Below, in pieces: positions 34,628-43,616 of a DNA stretch of 64,000 bases (within the stretch, counting starts at the first letter, position 1; the number at the start of each line of letters is the position of its first letter). Both the position numbers and the translations under genes were made by a program. Source of the stretch: Kitasatospora sp052076145 (GTDB lineage Bacteria > Actinomycetota > Actinomycetes > Streptomycetales > Streptomycetaceae). The stretch is from assembly GCF_052076145.1 (NCBI RefSeq), contig NZ_CP197246.1, forward strand, positions 3,286,001 through 3,350,000, in the 5' to 3' direction. Below the pieces are notes generated by a model that saw nothing but the letters and a program-made list of their open reading frames with translations, was not told the DNA's origin and did not search any database.

Positions 34628-35393
34628 GGAACTCCTCCAGTGTCTGCTTGAGATCGCCCAGCACGTCCGCCGCCGTGGCGCCGTCCACCACCCGGTGGTC
34701 GAAGGCCAGGCCGAGCCGCATCACGGGTGCCACGACGACCTCGCCGCCCCTGGCGACCGGGCGGTCGGTCACCCGCCCGGCGTTGACGGTGACGGCCGTC
34801 CCGCCGACCGAGTGGAAGCCGTCGACCGGGCGGTGGCCGAGCGAGCTGACCGCGACGGTGCCCAGGATCTGGGCCCGCCGCGCCGGGGCGCGCAGGGCCG
34901 CCGCGAAGGCGAGCCGACCGAGCGGCACCGGCAGCCGGCCGAGCTTGCGGACGGCCGCGAACTCGGGGAGATCGGCCGCGTCGGGCCCCCGGTAGCGGTC
35001 GACGGTGTCCTGGATGCCGGCCAGCGTCTGCCGTTCGAGGTCGGGGAGCAGCGCGGAGAGCACGGTGCGCTGCCCCTCGACCCGGCGGTCCAGGGCGAGC
35101 TTGGCGGTGACGCCGGGGAAGCGGGTGACCTTCGGCGTACGGAGCCGGGAGGGCCAGCCGGGGGCCAGCACCGCGTTCGCCTCCGGGTGCCGGGCCAGCA
35201 CCTCACCGACCGCCAGCAGCAGGTAGCTGACCAGGGAGTACCGGCGTGCGCCCAGCGCCCGGTGGGCCATCACCTGCGTCATGTCGACCTCGGTGTCGAG
35301 GTAGACCGGGCGCTGGTCCGCCGCGTACTCCAGGAAGTAGAGCGTGTGCCGGCGGGCGCGGACGGGCTCGGTGCTCACCTGGCCGCCTGCCAT
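34521..35393 (-). CDS. E2-type (2-oxoacid dehydrogenase) acyltransferase, candidate tetronate O-acetyltransferase
   Basis: The 290-residue protein is a free-standing catalytic domain of the dihydrolipoamide acyltransferase family, with no lipoyl domain. The catalytic signature is FDHRVVDGATAADVL (HxxxDG). VYLDTEVDMTQVMAHRA and LGTVAVSSLGHRPVDGFHSV are also family-like. In tetronate clusters (Agg4, AbyA4, QmnD4 type) such proteins acetylate the 5-hydroxymethyl group before elimination. It sits directly after ACP and KAS III genes, the expected neighbours. The last 35 or so residues overlap the next gene and look low-complexity. Confidence 0.85.
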   Translation of the reverse strand: MAGGQVSTEPVRARRHTLYFLEYAADQRPVYLDTEVDMTQVMAHRALGARRYSLVSYLLLAVGEVLARHPEANAVLAPGWPSRLRTPKVTRFPGVTAKLALDRRVEGQRTVLSALLPDLERQTLAGIQDTVDRYRGPDAADLPEFAAVRKLGRLPVPLGRLAFAAALRAPARRAQILGTVAVSSLGHRPVDGFHSVGGTAVTVNAGRVTDRPVARGGEVVVAPVMRLGLAFDHRVVDGATAADVLGDLKQTLEEFHDRGGDDRAGDGDGETVRRADQDHRPGRPVAARHR

Positions 35394-35647
35394 CAGGACG
35401 CGCCCGTGCCTGCGCCTGCGCCTGCGCTCGCCAGCCGGAGGATCTGGCCCAGCGAGCGGGCCTCCAGCAGGCGGCCGACCGGCACCTTCTGCCCGGTCGA
35501 CTTCTCCAGCGCCGTCACCAGCTTGAGCAGGTGCAGCGAATCCCAGCCGGGGAGCGCGTCGAAGTCGGCCTCCAGCTCGGAGAGTTCGACGGGGATGCCG
35601 ATGTCGTCGTTCACCAGCTGGACGAACTCCTCGGTGGTGATGCTCAT
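35393..35647 (-). CDS. Acyl carrier protein, candidate glyceryl carrier
   Basis: The 84-residue protein is an ACP with the phosphopantetheine serine in LPGWDSLHLLKLVTALEK and an Ala/Gly tail. The stop codon overlaps the acyltransferase start by one base, indicating translational coupling. A free-standing ACP between KAS III and E2-type acyltransferase genes is the position of the glyceryl-ACP in tetronate clusters. It would be charged by FkbH from 1,3-bisphosphoglycerate. That assignment is inference. Confidence 0.88.
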   Translation of the reverse strand: MSITTEEFVQLVNDDIGIPVELSELEADFDALPGWDSLHLLKLVTALEKSTGQKVPVGRLLEARSLGQILRLASAGAGAGTGAS

Positions 35648-35666
35648 CTCTGGGCTCCTAGCTCTG

Positions 35667-36686
35667 CTAGATCTTCTCGAGGGCGAAACCGCCCTTGATC
35701 CACTTGCTGGACTCGATGGCCACCGCGAGCGCCTTCTCCCCCGGCTGCATCTCGGCGAGCAGCCGCTCGGTCTGGAGGAAGGGCAGCGCGTTGCCGTTGT
35801 TGCCGGTGTCGGCGACGCAGGAGATCTCCCGGACGCCGGGGATGTCGAGCCGGTCGTAGATCAGGCCGGTCATCCGGCCGGACAGCTGCGGCGGCAGGAT
35901 GTAGTTCAAGTCCTCGACGGACCAGTCGAGTTCGCCGAGCAGCTCCCAGAGGATCTCCACCGCCATCACCGGGACGGACTCCTCGATGGCCTTGTAGTCC
36001 TCGTTGATCGCCTGCTTGTCGGTGTCGCGGTCGGCCACCCCGAACCACTCGATCACCTGGCCGGGCGCCCGGCCCAGGCCGGTCAGCCGGTTCAACACCC
36101 GGCGCAGCGCGACGCGTTGGCCGATCGGCTCGGGGGTGAGGACGGCCGCTCCGGCGCCGTCGCCGAAGAGTACGAAGTTGACCAGTTCGCTGGGTGCGGC
36201 GTTGGTCAGATCTCTGCGCAGGTCGAGGTGCTTGCTGCAGACGTCACCGCCGATCACCAGGCCGGTGCCGCCGGTGGTGGCCACCAGGGTGCGGCCCAGG
36301 TCGAGTGCCTGGACGGCCCCGGCGCAGCCCGACTGGAGCTGGTAGGTGGGCAGTTGGTCCAGGCCGAGCTGGTCGGCGACGTGGTTGACGGTGGCCGGCA
36401 TCAGGGTGTCGGGGGTGGCCGTCCCCATCACGATGAAGTCGATCTGCGCCGGGTCGATCCCGGCGTTCGCGATCGCCCGCTCGCCCGCCTGGGCGCAGAG
36501 GTCGGCCAGCGACCAGCGGACCTCGTTGGTGCCGATGTCCCGGGCGAAGTGCCGGGTCTTCGTGCCGATGAAGACCTCGACCCACTCCTGGTTGACGCCG
36601 AGGGCCTTGGCCAGCTGCTCGTTGTCGACGGGCGCACCGGGCAGGCTGGTGCCGATCGCGGCGATGTAGGCGTCGTTGGTCGTCAT
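35667..36686 (-). CDS. KAS III (FabH-like) enzyme, candidate tetronate-forming condensing enzyme
   Basis: The 339-residue protein has the KAS III thiolase fold. The nucleophile is Cys121 in TYQLQSGCAGAVQAL and the Asn is in DTGNNGNALPFL (about 296). The position of the catalytic His, normally in a P-H-Q-A-N motif, reads ILPPQLSGRM, so His is replaced by Pro (about 266). Loss of His would block ordinary decarboxylative condensation but not acyl transfer through Cys. This suits the proposed role of joining a beta-ketoacyl chain to glyceryl-ACP. The adjacent ACP and acyltransferase support the tetronate assignment. Confidence 0.85.
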   Translation of the reverse strand: MTTNDAYIAAIGTSLPGAPVDNEQLAKALGVNQEWVEVFIGTKTRHFARDIGTNEVRWSLADLCAQAGERAIANAGIDPAQIDFIVMGTATPDTLMPATVNHVADQLGLDQLPTYQLQSGCAGAVQALDLGRTLVATTGGTGLVIGGDVCSKHLDLRRDLTNAAPSELVNFVLFGDGAGAAVLTPEPIGQRVALRRVLNRLTGLGRAPGQVIEWFGVADRDTDKQAINEDYKAIEESVPVMAVEILWELLGELDWSVEDLNYILPPQLSGRMTGLIYDRLDIPGVREISCVADTGNNGNALPFLQTERLLAEMQPGEKALAVAIESSKWIKGGFALEKI

Positions 36687-36735
36687 CGTGCCGGTCCTCT
36701 CCTCGTGCGCGGTCTCGTCCTCTTGTGCGCTCTGG

Positions 36736-39700
36736 TCATGACGCCACCGTGAGGTTGCTGCGGCGCTCCTCGAAGAAGCCGATCAGGGTGCCGACGGAGC
36801 CGAGGTGCGGCAGCAGGTCCTGCACCGGGACGGCCTCGGCGAGCGCGAGCTTCTTCTCGATCCGGGTCTTCAGCTCCATCACCATCACGGAGTCGAAGCC
36901 GAGGTCCTCGTACAGCCGGGAGTGCGTGCCCAGCTCGGCGACGGTGTAGCCGCCGACCTGGGCGACGGCCGCCAGCACCGCCTCGGGGACGGGGCCGGCC
37001 AGGCCCGCGCCCCGGCCCAGGACGATCCGGGCGCTGCCCGTGGCGGCGGGCGCCGGGGTGGGCGCCGAGGTGGGCGTGCCGACGGGGGCGACCGCCGCGA
37101 CCGGGGTGGCCGGGGTGCGGCGGACGGGGGCCTTGCTCCAGTACCGGTGGGCGTCGGAGAAGACGTACGGCGCCAGGCGCAGCGCCTGCCGGTCGGCCTC
37201 GGGGTAGAAGGCGTCCCAGGCCGGGTTGAGGCCGTCCCGGTGCAGGGCCGCGAGCAGCTCGGCGAGGGCGGCGGCGCCCGGGTCGTCGCCCTGGGCGGGG
37301 TGCAGGGTGCGCAGCCCGGCGGGCGGGCGCAGGCGGCGGACGAGGCTGTTCAGGACGGGCTTGGGGCCGATCTCGACGGCGTGCGTCGGGCCCGCCTCGA
37401 AGAGCCGTTCGGCGGCCTCGGCGAAGAGCACCGGCGCGCTGACGTGGTCGACCCAGTAGTCGGCGTCCATCGGCTCGTCGTCGCGCAGCAGCCGCCCGCG
37501 CACCGTCGAGTAGACCGGCAGCTGCGGTACACCCCCGCCGACCTGCCCGGCGACGGTCGCGAAGCGCTCCAGCATCGGCTGCATCAGCGGCGAGTGGAAG
37601 GCGTGCGAGACCTGCAACCAGCGGACTTCCTGGCCGCGTTCGGCGAGTACAGCGGCGATCCGGTCGAGGGCCCTGCGGTCGCCCGAAAGCACCGTCTGGC
37701 GTGGGCCGTTGACCGCGCCGATGCCCACCAGTGGCTCGGTGTCGACGAGTTCGGCCAGCTCGGCGGCCGGCAGCTGGACGGAGCACATCGCCCCGCCGGA
37801 GGGGAGCGCCTGCATCAGCGCGCCCCGGGCCGCGATCAGCCGGGCGGCCTCGGGGAGGCCGAACACCCCGGCGGTGACGGCCGCCGCGTACTCGCCGACG
37901 CTGTGGCCGAGCAGCAGCGCGGGGGCCACGCCCAACTCGGCGAGGGTGCGGGTGAGGGCGTAGCCGACGGCGAACAGCGCGGGCTGGGTGTAGCGGGTCA
38001 GGTGCACCCGCTCGTCGCCGGAGAGGATCAGCTGCACCACCGACTCGTCCAGGTGCGGGCGCAGTGCGGCGTCGGCCTCGTCCAGGAAGGCCCGGTAGCG
38101 CGGGAGTTCGCGGTAGAGGCGGGCCGTCATGCCGGGGCTCTGGGCGCCCTGGCCGGTGAAGAGCAGCGCGGTGCGGGGCCGCCCGGCGGGCTGGGCGGCG
38201 AGCCGGGCGAGCAGCTCCTCGTCCTCGGCGGCCGACCGGAGCTGTGCGGCCAGCTCGGCCGGGTCGGTGGCGGGCACCGCGAAGCGGACCCGGTGGCCGC
38301 CCTTGACCTGGTTGCTGCTCCAGCAGAGCGCCCCGACCGGGACACGGCGCTTGCCGATCTCGGCCGCCTGGGCGAGCAGGTTGCGGCGCAGCGCGTCCGG
38401 GGTGGTGGCGGAGAGGGTGAAGACGCCGACCTGGGTCTGGCCGCCGGTGGCGGGCCGGACGGCGGCGGGCGGGGCGCTCTCCAGCACCGCGTGGGCGTTG
38501 GTGCCGCCCATCCCGAAGCTGCTGAGCCCGGCGACCACCGGCCCGGCGGGCAGCCGGAGCGGGGCCTTGAGCAGCCGCAGGCCGTGCTTGGGGAGATTCA
38601 GCTTGGCGTTCTCCCGGGTGGCGAAGCGGCTGGCCGGGACGACCCGGTGGTGCAGCGCGAGGGCGACCTTGATCAGGCCCGCGATGCCCGCCGCGCCCTC
38701 GGTGTGCCCGAGGTTGCCCTTGACCGAGCCGAGCGCCATCGGCTTGCCGGTGCGGCGGCCGTGCAGCCCGCCGAGCGCCTTGACCTCGATCATGTCGCCG
38801 AGCTCGGTGCCGGTGCCGTGGCCCTCGGTGAAGGTCACGTCCGAGGGCTCGACCCCCGCCCGCTGGTAGGCGCTTGTCAGCACCTCCTGCTGCGACCAGC
38901 GGTTCGGCGCGGTGATGCCGTTGCTGCGGCCGTCCTGGTTGACGGCGGTGCCGCGGATCACCGCGTACACCTGCTGGCCGTCCGCGATCGCGTCCGCGAG
39001 GCGGCGCAGCACGACCACGCCGACGCCCTCGCCGCGGCCGATGCCGTTCGCCTCGGAGCTGAACGGCTTGCAGCGGCCGTCCGGGGCGGAGAGCCCGGCC
39101 TGGGTGTAGAAGATGCCGAGCGCGGGCGTGAGCGCGACGTTGACGCCCCCCGCGAGCGCGTAGTCGCACTCGCCGGAGAGCAGCGCGTTGCCCGCCAGGT
39201 GCACGGCGACCAGCGAGGAGGAGCAGGCCGTGTCGACGGCCAGGCTCGGGCCCTTGAGGTCGAGGTGGTAGGAGATCCGGTTGGCCGTCATGCAGTAGCC
39301 GTTGCCGGAGCCGACCTGGGCGGTGATCCGGTCGTAGTCGGTGAGGTGCAGCTGCGCCCACTCGTTGCCCATGATGCCGACGAAGACGCCGGTCCGGGTG
39401 CCCGCCAGGCTGCTCGGGGCGAGGCCCGCGTTCTCGACGGCCCGCCAGGCGGTGTGCAGCAGCAGGCGCTGCTGCGGGTCCATCGCGGCGGCCTCGCGGG
39501 GCGAGATGGTGAAGAACTCGTTGTCGAAGACGTCCGGGTCGGTGATGAAGCCGCCCTCGGTGGTGTTGGTGCGGCCCTCCGCGCCGTCGGGCGAGTGGAA
39601 GTCGCTGATCGACCAGCGGTTCTCGGGCACCTGGCCGACGCCGTCGCCGGAGCGCATCAGCAGATCCCAGTACGCGGCCGGGTCCGGTGCTCCGGGGAAG

Positions 39701-39765
39701 CGGCAGTCCAGGCCGACCACCGCGATGCGGCGGTCGGGCCCGGAGCCCTCTTCGGGACGGCTCAT
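36736..39765 (-). CDS. Single-module type I polyketide synthase KS-AT-ACP
   Basis: From the ATG at 39765 (overlapping the ACP stop as ATGA) the protein has 1009 residues. KS: Cys181 in DTACSSS, His316 in EGHGTGT, His354 in NLGHTEG. AT: Ser622 in GHSVGE and HAFH (721-724), which predicts malonyl-CoA. ACP: Ser959 in LGFDSVMVM. No ketoreductase, dehydratase, enoylreductase or thioesterase domain is present, so the product should be an unreduced beta-ketoacyl-ACP, exactly what a tetronate-forming step needs. No loading domain is seen; the starter should come from the separate ACP loaded by the acyl-AMP ligase. Confidence 0.93.
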   Translation of the reverse strand: MSRPEEGSGPDRRIAVVGLDCRFPGAPDPAAYWDLLMRSGDGVGQVPENRWSISDFHSPDGAEGRTNTTEGGFITDPDVFDNEFFTISPREAAAMDPQQRLLLHTAWRAVENAGLAPSSLAGTRTGVFVGIMGNEWAQLHLTDYDRITAQVGSGNGYCMTANRISYHLDLKGPSLAVDTACSSSLVAVHLAGNALLSGECDYALAGGVNVALTPALGIFYTQAGLSAPDGRCKPFSSEANGIGRGEGVGVVVLRRLADAIADGQQVYAVIRGTAVNQDGRSNGITAPNRWSQQEVLTSAYQRAGVEPSDVTFTEGHGTGTELGDMIEVKALGGLHGRRTGKPMALGSVKGNLGHTEGAAGIAGLIKVALALHHRVVPASRFATRENAKLNLPKHGLRLLKAPLRLPAGPVVAGLSSFGMGGTNAHAVLESAPPAAVRPATGGQTQVGVFTLSATTPDALRRNLLAQAAEIGKRRVPVGALCWSSNQVKGGHRVRFAVPATDPAELAAQLRSAAEDEELLARLAAQPAGRPRTALLFTGQGAQSPGMTARLYRELPRYRAFLDEADAALRPHLDESVVQLILSGDERVHLTRYTQPALFAVGYALTRTLAELGVAPALLLGHSVGEYAAAVTAGVFGLPEAARLIAARGALMQALPSGGAMCSVQLPAAELAELVDTEPLVGIGAVNGPRQTVLSGDRRALDRIAAVLAERGQEVRWLQVSHAFHSPLMQPMLERFATVAGQVGGGVPQLPVYSTVRGRLLRDDEPMDADYWVDHVSAPVLFAEAAERLFEAGPTHAVEIGPKPVLNSLVRRLRPPAGLRTLHPAQGDDPGAAALAELLAALHRDGLNPAWDAFYPEADRQALRLAPYVFSDAHRYWSKAPVRRTPATPVAAVAPVGTPTSAPTPAPAATGSARIVLGRGAGLAGPVPEAVLAAVAQVGGYTVAELGTHSRLYEDLGFDSVMVMELKTRIEKKLALAEAVPVQDLLPHLGSVGTLIGFFEERRSNLTVAS

Positions 39766-40079
39766 CGCGCCGCGTCCTGGCCGGCCGGTACGCCCTGTGC
39801 GGCGAACTCCTCCAGCAGGTGGCCCGCGAGCGCCTCGACCGTCGGGTAGTCCCAGGCCGCGGTGGGCTCCAGGATGAGGTCGAAGTCCTCCTCGATGTCG
39901 CCGCACAGGCCGAGCGCCGCAACGGAGTTGAGGCCGTACTCGGCGAGCGGGACGGTCGGGTCGATCTCGGAGGGGTTGCGCTTGAGGTAGACCGCGACGC
40001 GGTCGGCGAGCCAGACGGTGAGCGATTCGGCGGTGTGCCCGGCCCCGCCTGCGGGTCGGTCGGTGGTGGGGACGGACAT
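39762..40079 (-). CDS. Acyl carrier protein, candidate fatty acyl carrier
   Basis: The 105-residue ACP carries its phosphopantetheine serine in LAEYGLNSVAALGLCGDIEE. It lies between the dehydrogenase genes and the polyketide synthase gene, overlapping the latter by four bases (ATGA). By comparison with lipopeptide and ramoplanin-type clusters, the acyl-AMP ligase would load a fatty acid on it and the dehydrogenase-like proteins would act on the bound chain. Confidence 0.9.
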   Translation of the reverse strand: MSVPTTDRPAGGAGHTAESLTVWLADRVAVYLKRNPSEIDPTVPLAEYGLNSVAALGLCGDIEEDFDLILEPTAAWDYPTVEALAGHLLEEFAAQGVPAGQDAAR

Positions 40080-40106
40080 GGTGGTCTCCTTGGGGTCGGT
40101 CTTCGA

Positions 40107-41861
40107 CTAGCCGGCGAGGGGGGTGTCGTACAGGTCGTAGCTGCGGTGTTCGGTGAAGCGGCGGATCACCTCGTCGTGCAGCCGGGTCTCGCAGCCGGCC
40201 GGGAGCGGCGGGGGCTGGTGGCCGAGGCGGCGGGCGAGGCGGTGCAGGGCGGCGGCGGCCCAGGCCGGGTCGGCGAGGAACGCGTCGGCGCCGCCGCGGG
40301 CTTCGCGCCAGACGCCCAGGACGGCGGCGGCGGCGAGCAGGACGGCGTACCGGTCGGCCAGCGAGAAGCTGCTCGGGCTGGCCAGGGCGGTGCGGTCCTG
40401 CGGCGACAACTGGAGTGCCGCCTCCTGGAGTTGGCGCAGCTCGTCCATCAGGCGCAGCGCCAGGCTGTGCACGGCGCGCTCCTCCGGGTTGCTGCTCGGG
40501 AGGTCGTCGACGGCTGCGACCAGGGAGGCGCTGAGGCTGTCCCGGCCGGTGGCGAGGGCGAGTTGGTCGTAGCGGATGGGCGGCAGCGGGGTGCGCGGCT
40601 GGAACAGCTCGGCCGGGGCGGGCTCGGCCTTGAACCAGGAGCGGCGGGCCAGCCGGGGCAGCTGCGGGATGATCGTCGCCTGGCAGGCGGCGGAGCCGGC
40701 GTGGCCGAGGCTGAGCACCGGCAGGTCGCGGACGTGCTTCTGGAAGATCCCGAACTCGCCCTCGCGGACGTAGAAGCGGGCGCCGAGCACGATGGAGAGC
40801 TCGTACATCGTCTCGGTCAGGATCTTCGGGACGAGGTACTTGACCGCCGAGGCGTAGACGCTGGTCTCGTCCGGCAGCAGGTGCACCGCGCGGGTGCCGA
40901 CGAGCGACAGGCTGTCGCTGATCAGCAGGTCGAGGAAGGCCGTGGAGAGCGTCGCACGGGCGTGCGGGATCTCCATCACGGACTTGCGGTAGAGCTGCCG
41001 CCCGAGGGCGAACCGGACCACCGTGCGCAGCGCGGTGTCGGCCGCGCCGAGGGCCATGCCGGGGATCGCGCTGCGGGTCATCTGGAAGGAGCGCAGGGCG
41101 AGTTCAACACCCTGCCCGGGGGCGCCGACCAGGGCCTCGGCGGGCACCGGGGCCTCGTCGAACTTCAGCCCGGAGAGGTGGCAGCCGCGCACCCCGACGG
41201 TGCCGTAGCGGCCGAGGATCTCCAACCGCGCGGTGTCCACCGCGGCCCGCTCGACCATCAGCACGGAGTGGCTGCGGCTGCCCGGTGCCTGCGAGGTGCG
41301 GCTGAAGAGCAGCCAGGCGGCGGCCCGGCCGGCGTTGTTGATGACCTGCTTCTCGCCGTGCAGCAGGTACCCGTCCTCCGTCGGGCGGGCCTCGAACTCG
41401 TTGCGCACGAAGTCGTTGCCGTGGGCGAGCTCGTGGTACGCGACGGAGACCTTGCCGCCGCGCAGCAGGATGTCGGCGAGGCGGCGCTGCTGGGCGGCGT
41501 CACCGGCGGCCCAGACGTTGACGGAGGCCATGAACGACGTCACGCCGTAGCCGAGGCCGAGCGCGATGTCCCGGCGGAAGACCTGCCGGACGACCCTGGT
41601 CAGGGTGTCCAGCTGGTCGAGCCGGCCACCGAGCGCGGCCGGGACGAACTCGGCGTTGAAGCCCAGGTCGTCGAGGATCTTCTCGCCCTCGGCGGAGATC
41701 TCGCCCGCCTCGTCGGCCTCCAGCAGGCGGGCGAACCCGACCGGGTTGGTGGCCTCCCCCGGGTCTCCGAAGGCCCGCTCGATGGCGGCCACCCGCGCGG
41801 CGGCCAGGGCCTCAGCCCCGATGTCCGGGCCGACCACCCGGTCGGCGGCTTGATTCAGCAT
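40107..41861 (-). CDS. Acyl-CoA dehydrogenase-like protein with His in place of catalytic Glu
   Basis: The 584-residue protein has the acyl-CoA dehydrogenase core (VSVAYHELAHGNDF, GEKQVINNAGRAAAWLLFSR, VGVRGCHLSGLKFDEAPVPA) and a C-terminal helical extension of about 180 residues. Where canonical enzymes have Y-E-G-T, it reads SLGHAGSAACQ, placing His387 at the catalytic base. Similar large dehydrogenase-like proteins accompany acyl-AMP ligases in ramoplanin- and enduracidin-type clusters, where they introduce double bonds into ACP-bound chains. Here it may desaturate, use another base, or be a non-catalytic partner of the next protein. It overlaps the second dehydrogenase gene by 7 bases. 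Confidence 0.85.
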   Translation of the reverse strand: MLNQAADRVVGPDIGAEALAAARVAAIERAFGDPGEATNPVGFARLLEADEAGEISAEGEKILDDLGFNAEFVPAALGGRLDQLDTLTRVVRQVFRRDIALGLGYGVTSFMASVNVWAAGDAAQQRRLADILLRGGKVSVAYHELAHGNDFVRNEFEARPTEDGYLLHGEKQVINNAGRAAAWLLFSRTSQAPGSRSHSVLMVERAAVDTARLEILGRYGTVGVRGCHLSGLKFDEAPVPAEALVGAPGQGVELALRSFQMTRSAIPGMALGAADTALRTVVRFALGRQLYRKSVMEIPHARATLSTAFLDLLISDSLSLVGTRAVHLLPDETSVYASAVKYLVPKILTETMYELSIVLGARFYVREGEFGIFQKHVRDLPVLSLGHAGSAACQATIIPQLPRLARRSWFKAEPAPAELFQPRTPLPPIRYDQLALATGRDSLSASLVAAVDDLPSSNPEERAVHSLALRLMDELRQLQEAALQLSPQDRTALASPSSFSLADRYAVLLAAAAVLGVWREARGGADAFLADPAWAAAALHRLARRLGHQPPPLPAGCETRLHDEVIRRFTEHRSYDLYDTPLAG

Positions 41862-43615
41862 GACGTCCCCTCGACTGTGTGCGTGGCTCCGGTCAGGGTC
41901 AGCGGCAGCAGCGAGGGCAGCAGCCCCTCGCCGTGCAGCGCCCGGACCTGCTCCAGGAGTGCCTCGGCGGCCTCCCGGTCGTCGGTCGGCTCACCGAGCC
42001 GGGTGAGCAGGCGGGCCAGCGCGGCCCGCAGCCACAGCCCGTCCTGCCAGAGCCCGGCCGTGCTGCCCTGGGCGGCGGCCCGGTGGTTGTGCCGCCAGAT
42101 CCCGAGGGCGGCGGCGGCCGCGAAGCACAGGGCGTACCGCTTGGCGGTCTCGAACGCCTCCGGCGGCACGTCGGTGACGGCGTTCTGGTACGTCTCCATC
42201 GCCTGGTGCGTCCGGTCGACGACGGCGAGCAGCCGCTCGGCGTGCGCCAGCGCGGGCTTGAGCGCCGGGAGGGCGTCGGCCTCGGCCCGCAGCGCCTCGA
42301 CCGAGCCGGGCAGCGAGGCGATGACGCCGCTGCCGTACCTGGCGACGAGCGAGAGCCGCTCGGGCGCCAGGGCCGGCACCGGCACCGCCAGGTCGTACGC
42401 AGCGGCGGCGCCGTCGAGTCCGCCGGTGCCCCGGCGGTACCCGCGGACCAGCGAGCGGAACTGGCTGACCAGGGAGTTGAGGTTGACGAGGGTGTTGCCG
42501 TCGAAGAGGCCGACGATCCGGTGGTCGCGGTCGACCTTCTGGAACATCCCCCGGGCGTGCACGTCCTTGAGGAAGGCGCGGGCGCCGAGCAGCTTGGTGA
42601 GCTCGGCGATCACCCCCTCGGTGCCGGTCGGCACCAGGTACTTGGTGACGGCGGCGGTGACGGAGAGCTCCTCGGTGAGGGTGTGCACCGAGCGCGAGGC
42701 GGTCAGGGCGAGCGCCTCGTCGAGCAGTACGTCGGTGACGGCCCCGGCCAGCACGTGCCGGGCCTGTGGGAGTTCGACCAGCTTGCGGCCGTACAGCTCG
42801 CGCTGCTCGACGAAGGCCAGCACGATGGCCAGCGCGTGGTCGGCGGCGCCGAGCGAGAGCGCCGCGCACATCGTCCGGGTCAGCTGGAGGGCCTTGAGCA
42901 CGATCTCGATGCCGCCGCCGGGCTCGCCGACCACCGCCGAGGCGGGCACCGGGGCGCTGTCGAAGACGATGCCGGAGATGTCGGCGCCCCGGATGCCGTG
43001 CGTCCGAATCTTCGGCAGGTGCCGGTAACTGCCTTGCGGCACGGCCCGCTTGTCGAGCAGCAGGACGCTGAAGCCGCGCGGGCCGGCCTCCCGGTCGGTC
43101 CGGGTGAGCAGCGAGAGCAGGCTGCCCCGGGTGGCGTTGTTGATCAGCCACTTCTCGCCGCTGACCAGGTAGCCGTCGCCGGTCGGGACGCCCTCCACCT
43201 CGCCCGCCAACAGGTCGCTGCCGTGGGCCCGTTCGGTCAGCCCGAGCGAGACGGGCAGCCCGGCGCGGATGTCCGCGCCGAGGGCCACCGCCTGCTCCGC
43301 CGTACCGGCGACCCAGACGCACACCCCGCCGAGGTAGGTCTTGCCGTGCCCGATCGCGACCGTGAGATCGCGCCGGGCGACGGTGCGGATCAGCTGGAGC
43401 ACCTGCTCGTAGCTCTCCAGCCGCCCGCCGAACTGCGCGGGCACGTAGTACTCGTGGATTCCGAGCTCCTCCAGCCGCCGGCAGATCGCGGCCGGGAACT
43501 CCTCCGTCTCGTCCAGTACCAGGCAGTTCGCGTGGCTGAAGACCACTGCCGGGTCCTCCGGATCGCCGAGATCGCGTTCCAGCTGCTCGGCCAGCAGGTA
43601 GGGAGCGTGGTCCAT
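41855..43615 (-). CDS. Acyl-CoA dehydrogenase-like protein with Asp in place of catalytic Glu
   Basis: The 586-residue protein is a paralogue of the preceding one (PVSLGLTERAHGSDLLAGEV, SGEKWLINNATRGSLLSLLT, HGIRGADISGIVFDSAPVPA). At the catalytic base the sequence is IVGLFDGNTLVNL, with Asp372 instead of Glu, a conservative change that could remain active. It begins one base after the acyl-AMP ligase stop, so the ligase, both dehydrogenases and the ACP form a tight unit. A role in making a mono- or di-unsaturated acyl-ACP starter is inference. Confidence 0.87.
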   Translation of the reverse strand: MDHAPYLLAEQLERDLGDPEDPAVVFSHANCLVLDETEEFPAAICRRLEELGIHEYYVPAQFGGRLESYEQVLQLIRTVARRDLTVAIGHGKTYLGGVCVWVAGTAEQAVALGADIRAGLPVSLGLTERAHGSDLLAGEVEGVPTGDGYLVSGEKWLINNATRGSLLSLLTRTDREAGPRGFSVLLLDKRAVPQGSYRHLPKIRTHGIRGADISGIVFDSAPVPASAVVGEPGGGIEIVLKALQLTRTMCAALSLGAADHALAIVLAFVEQRELYGRKLVELPQARHVLAGAVTDVLLDEALALTASRSVHTLTEELSVTAAVTKYLVPTGTEGVIAELTKLLGARAFLKDVHARGMFQKVDRDHRIVGLFDGNTLVNLNSLVSQFRSLVRGYRRGTGGLDGAAAAYDLAVPVPALAPERLSLVARYGSGVIASLPGSVEALRAEADALPALKPALAHAERLLAVVDRTHQAMETYQNAVTDVPPEAFETAKRYALCFAAAAALGIWRHNHRAAAQGSTAGLWQDGLWLRAALARLLTRLGEPTDDREAAEALLEQVRALHGEGLLPSLLPLTLTGATHTVEGTSC

Positions 43616-43616
43616 G

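Noticed and set aside
36805..39849. Long rightward open frame opposite the polyketide synthase
   Set aside because: No domain is recognisable, the composition is that of an antisense shadow, and it lies wholly on the complement of the KS-AT-ACP gene.
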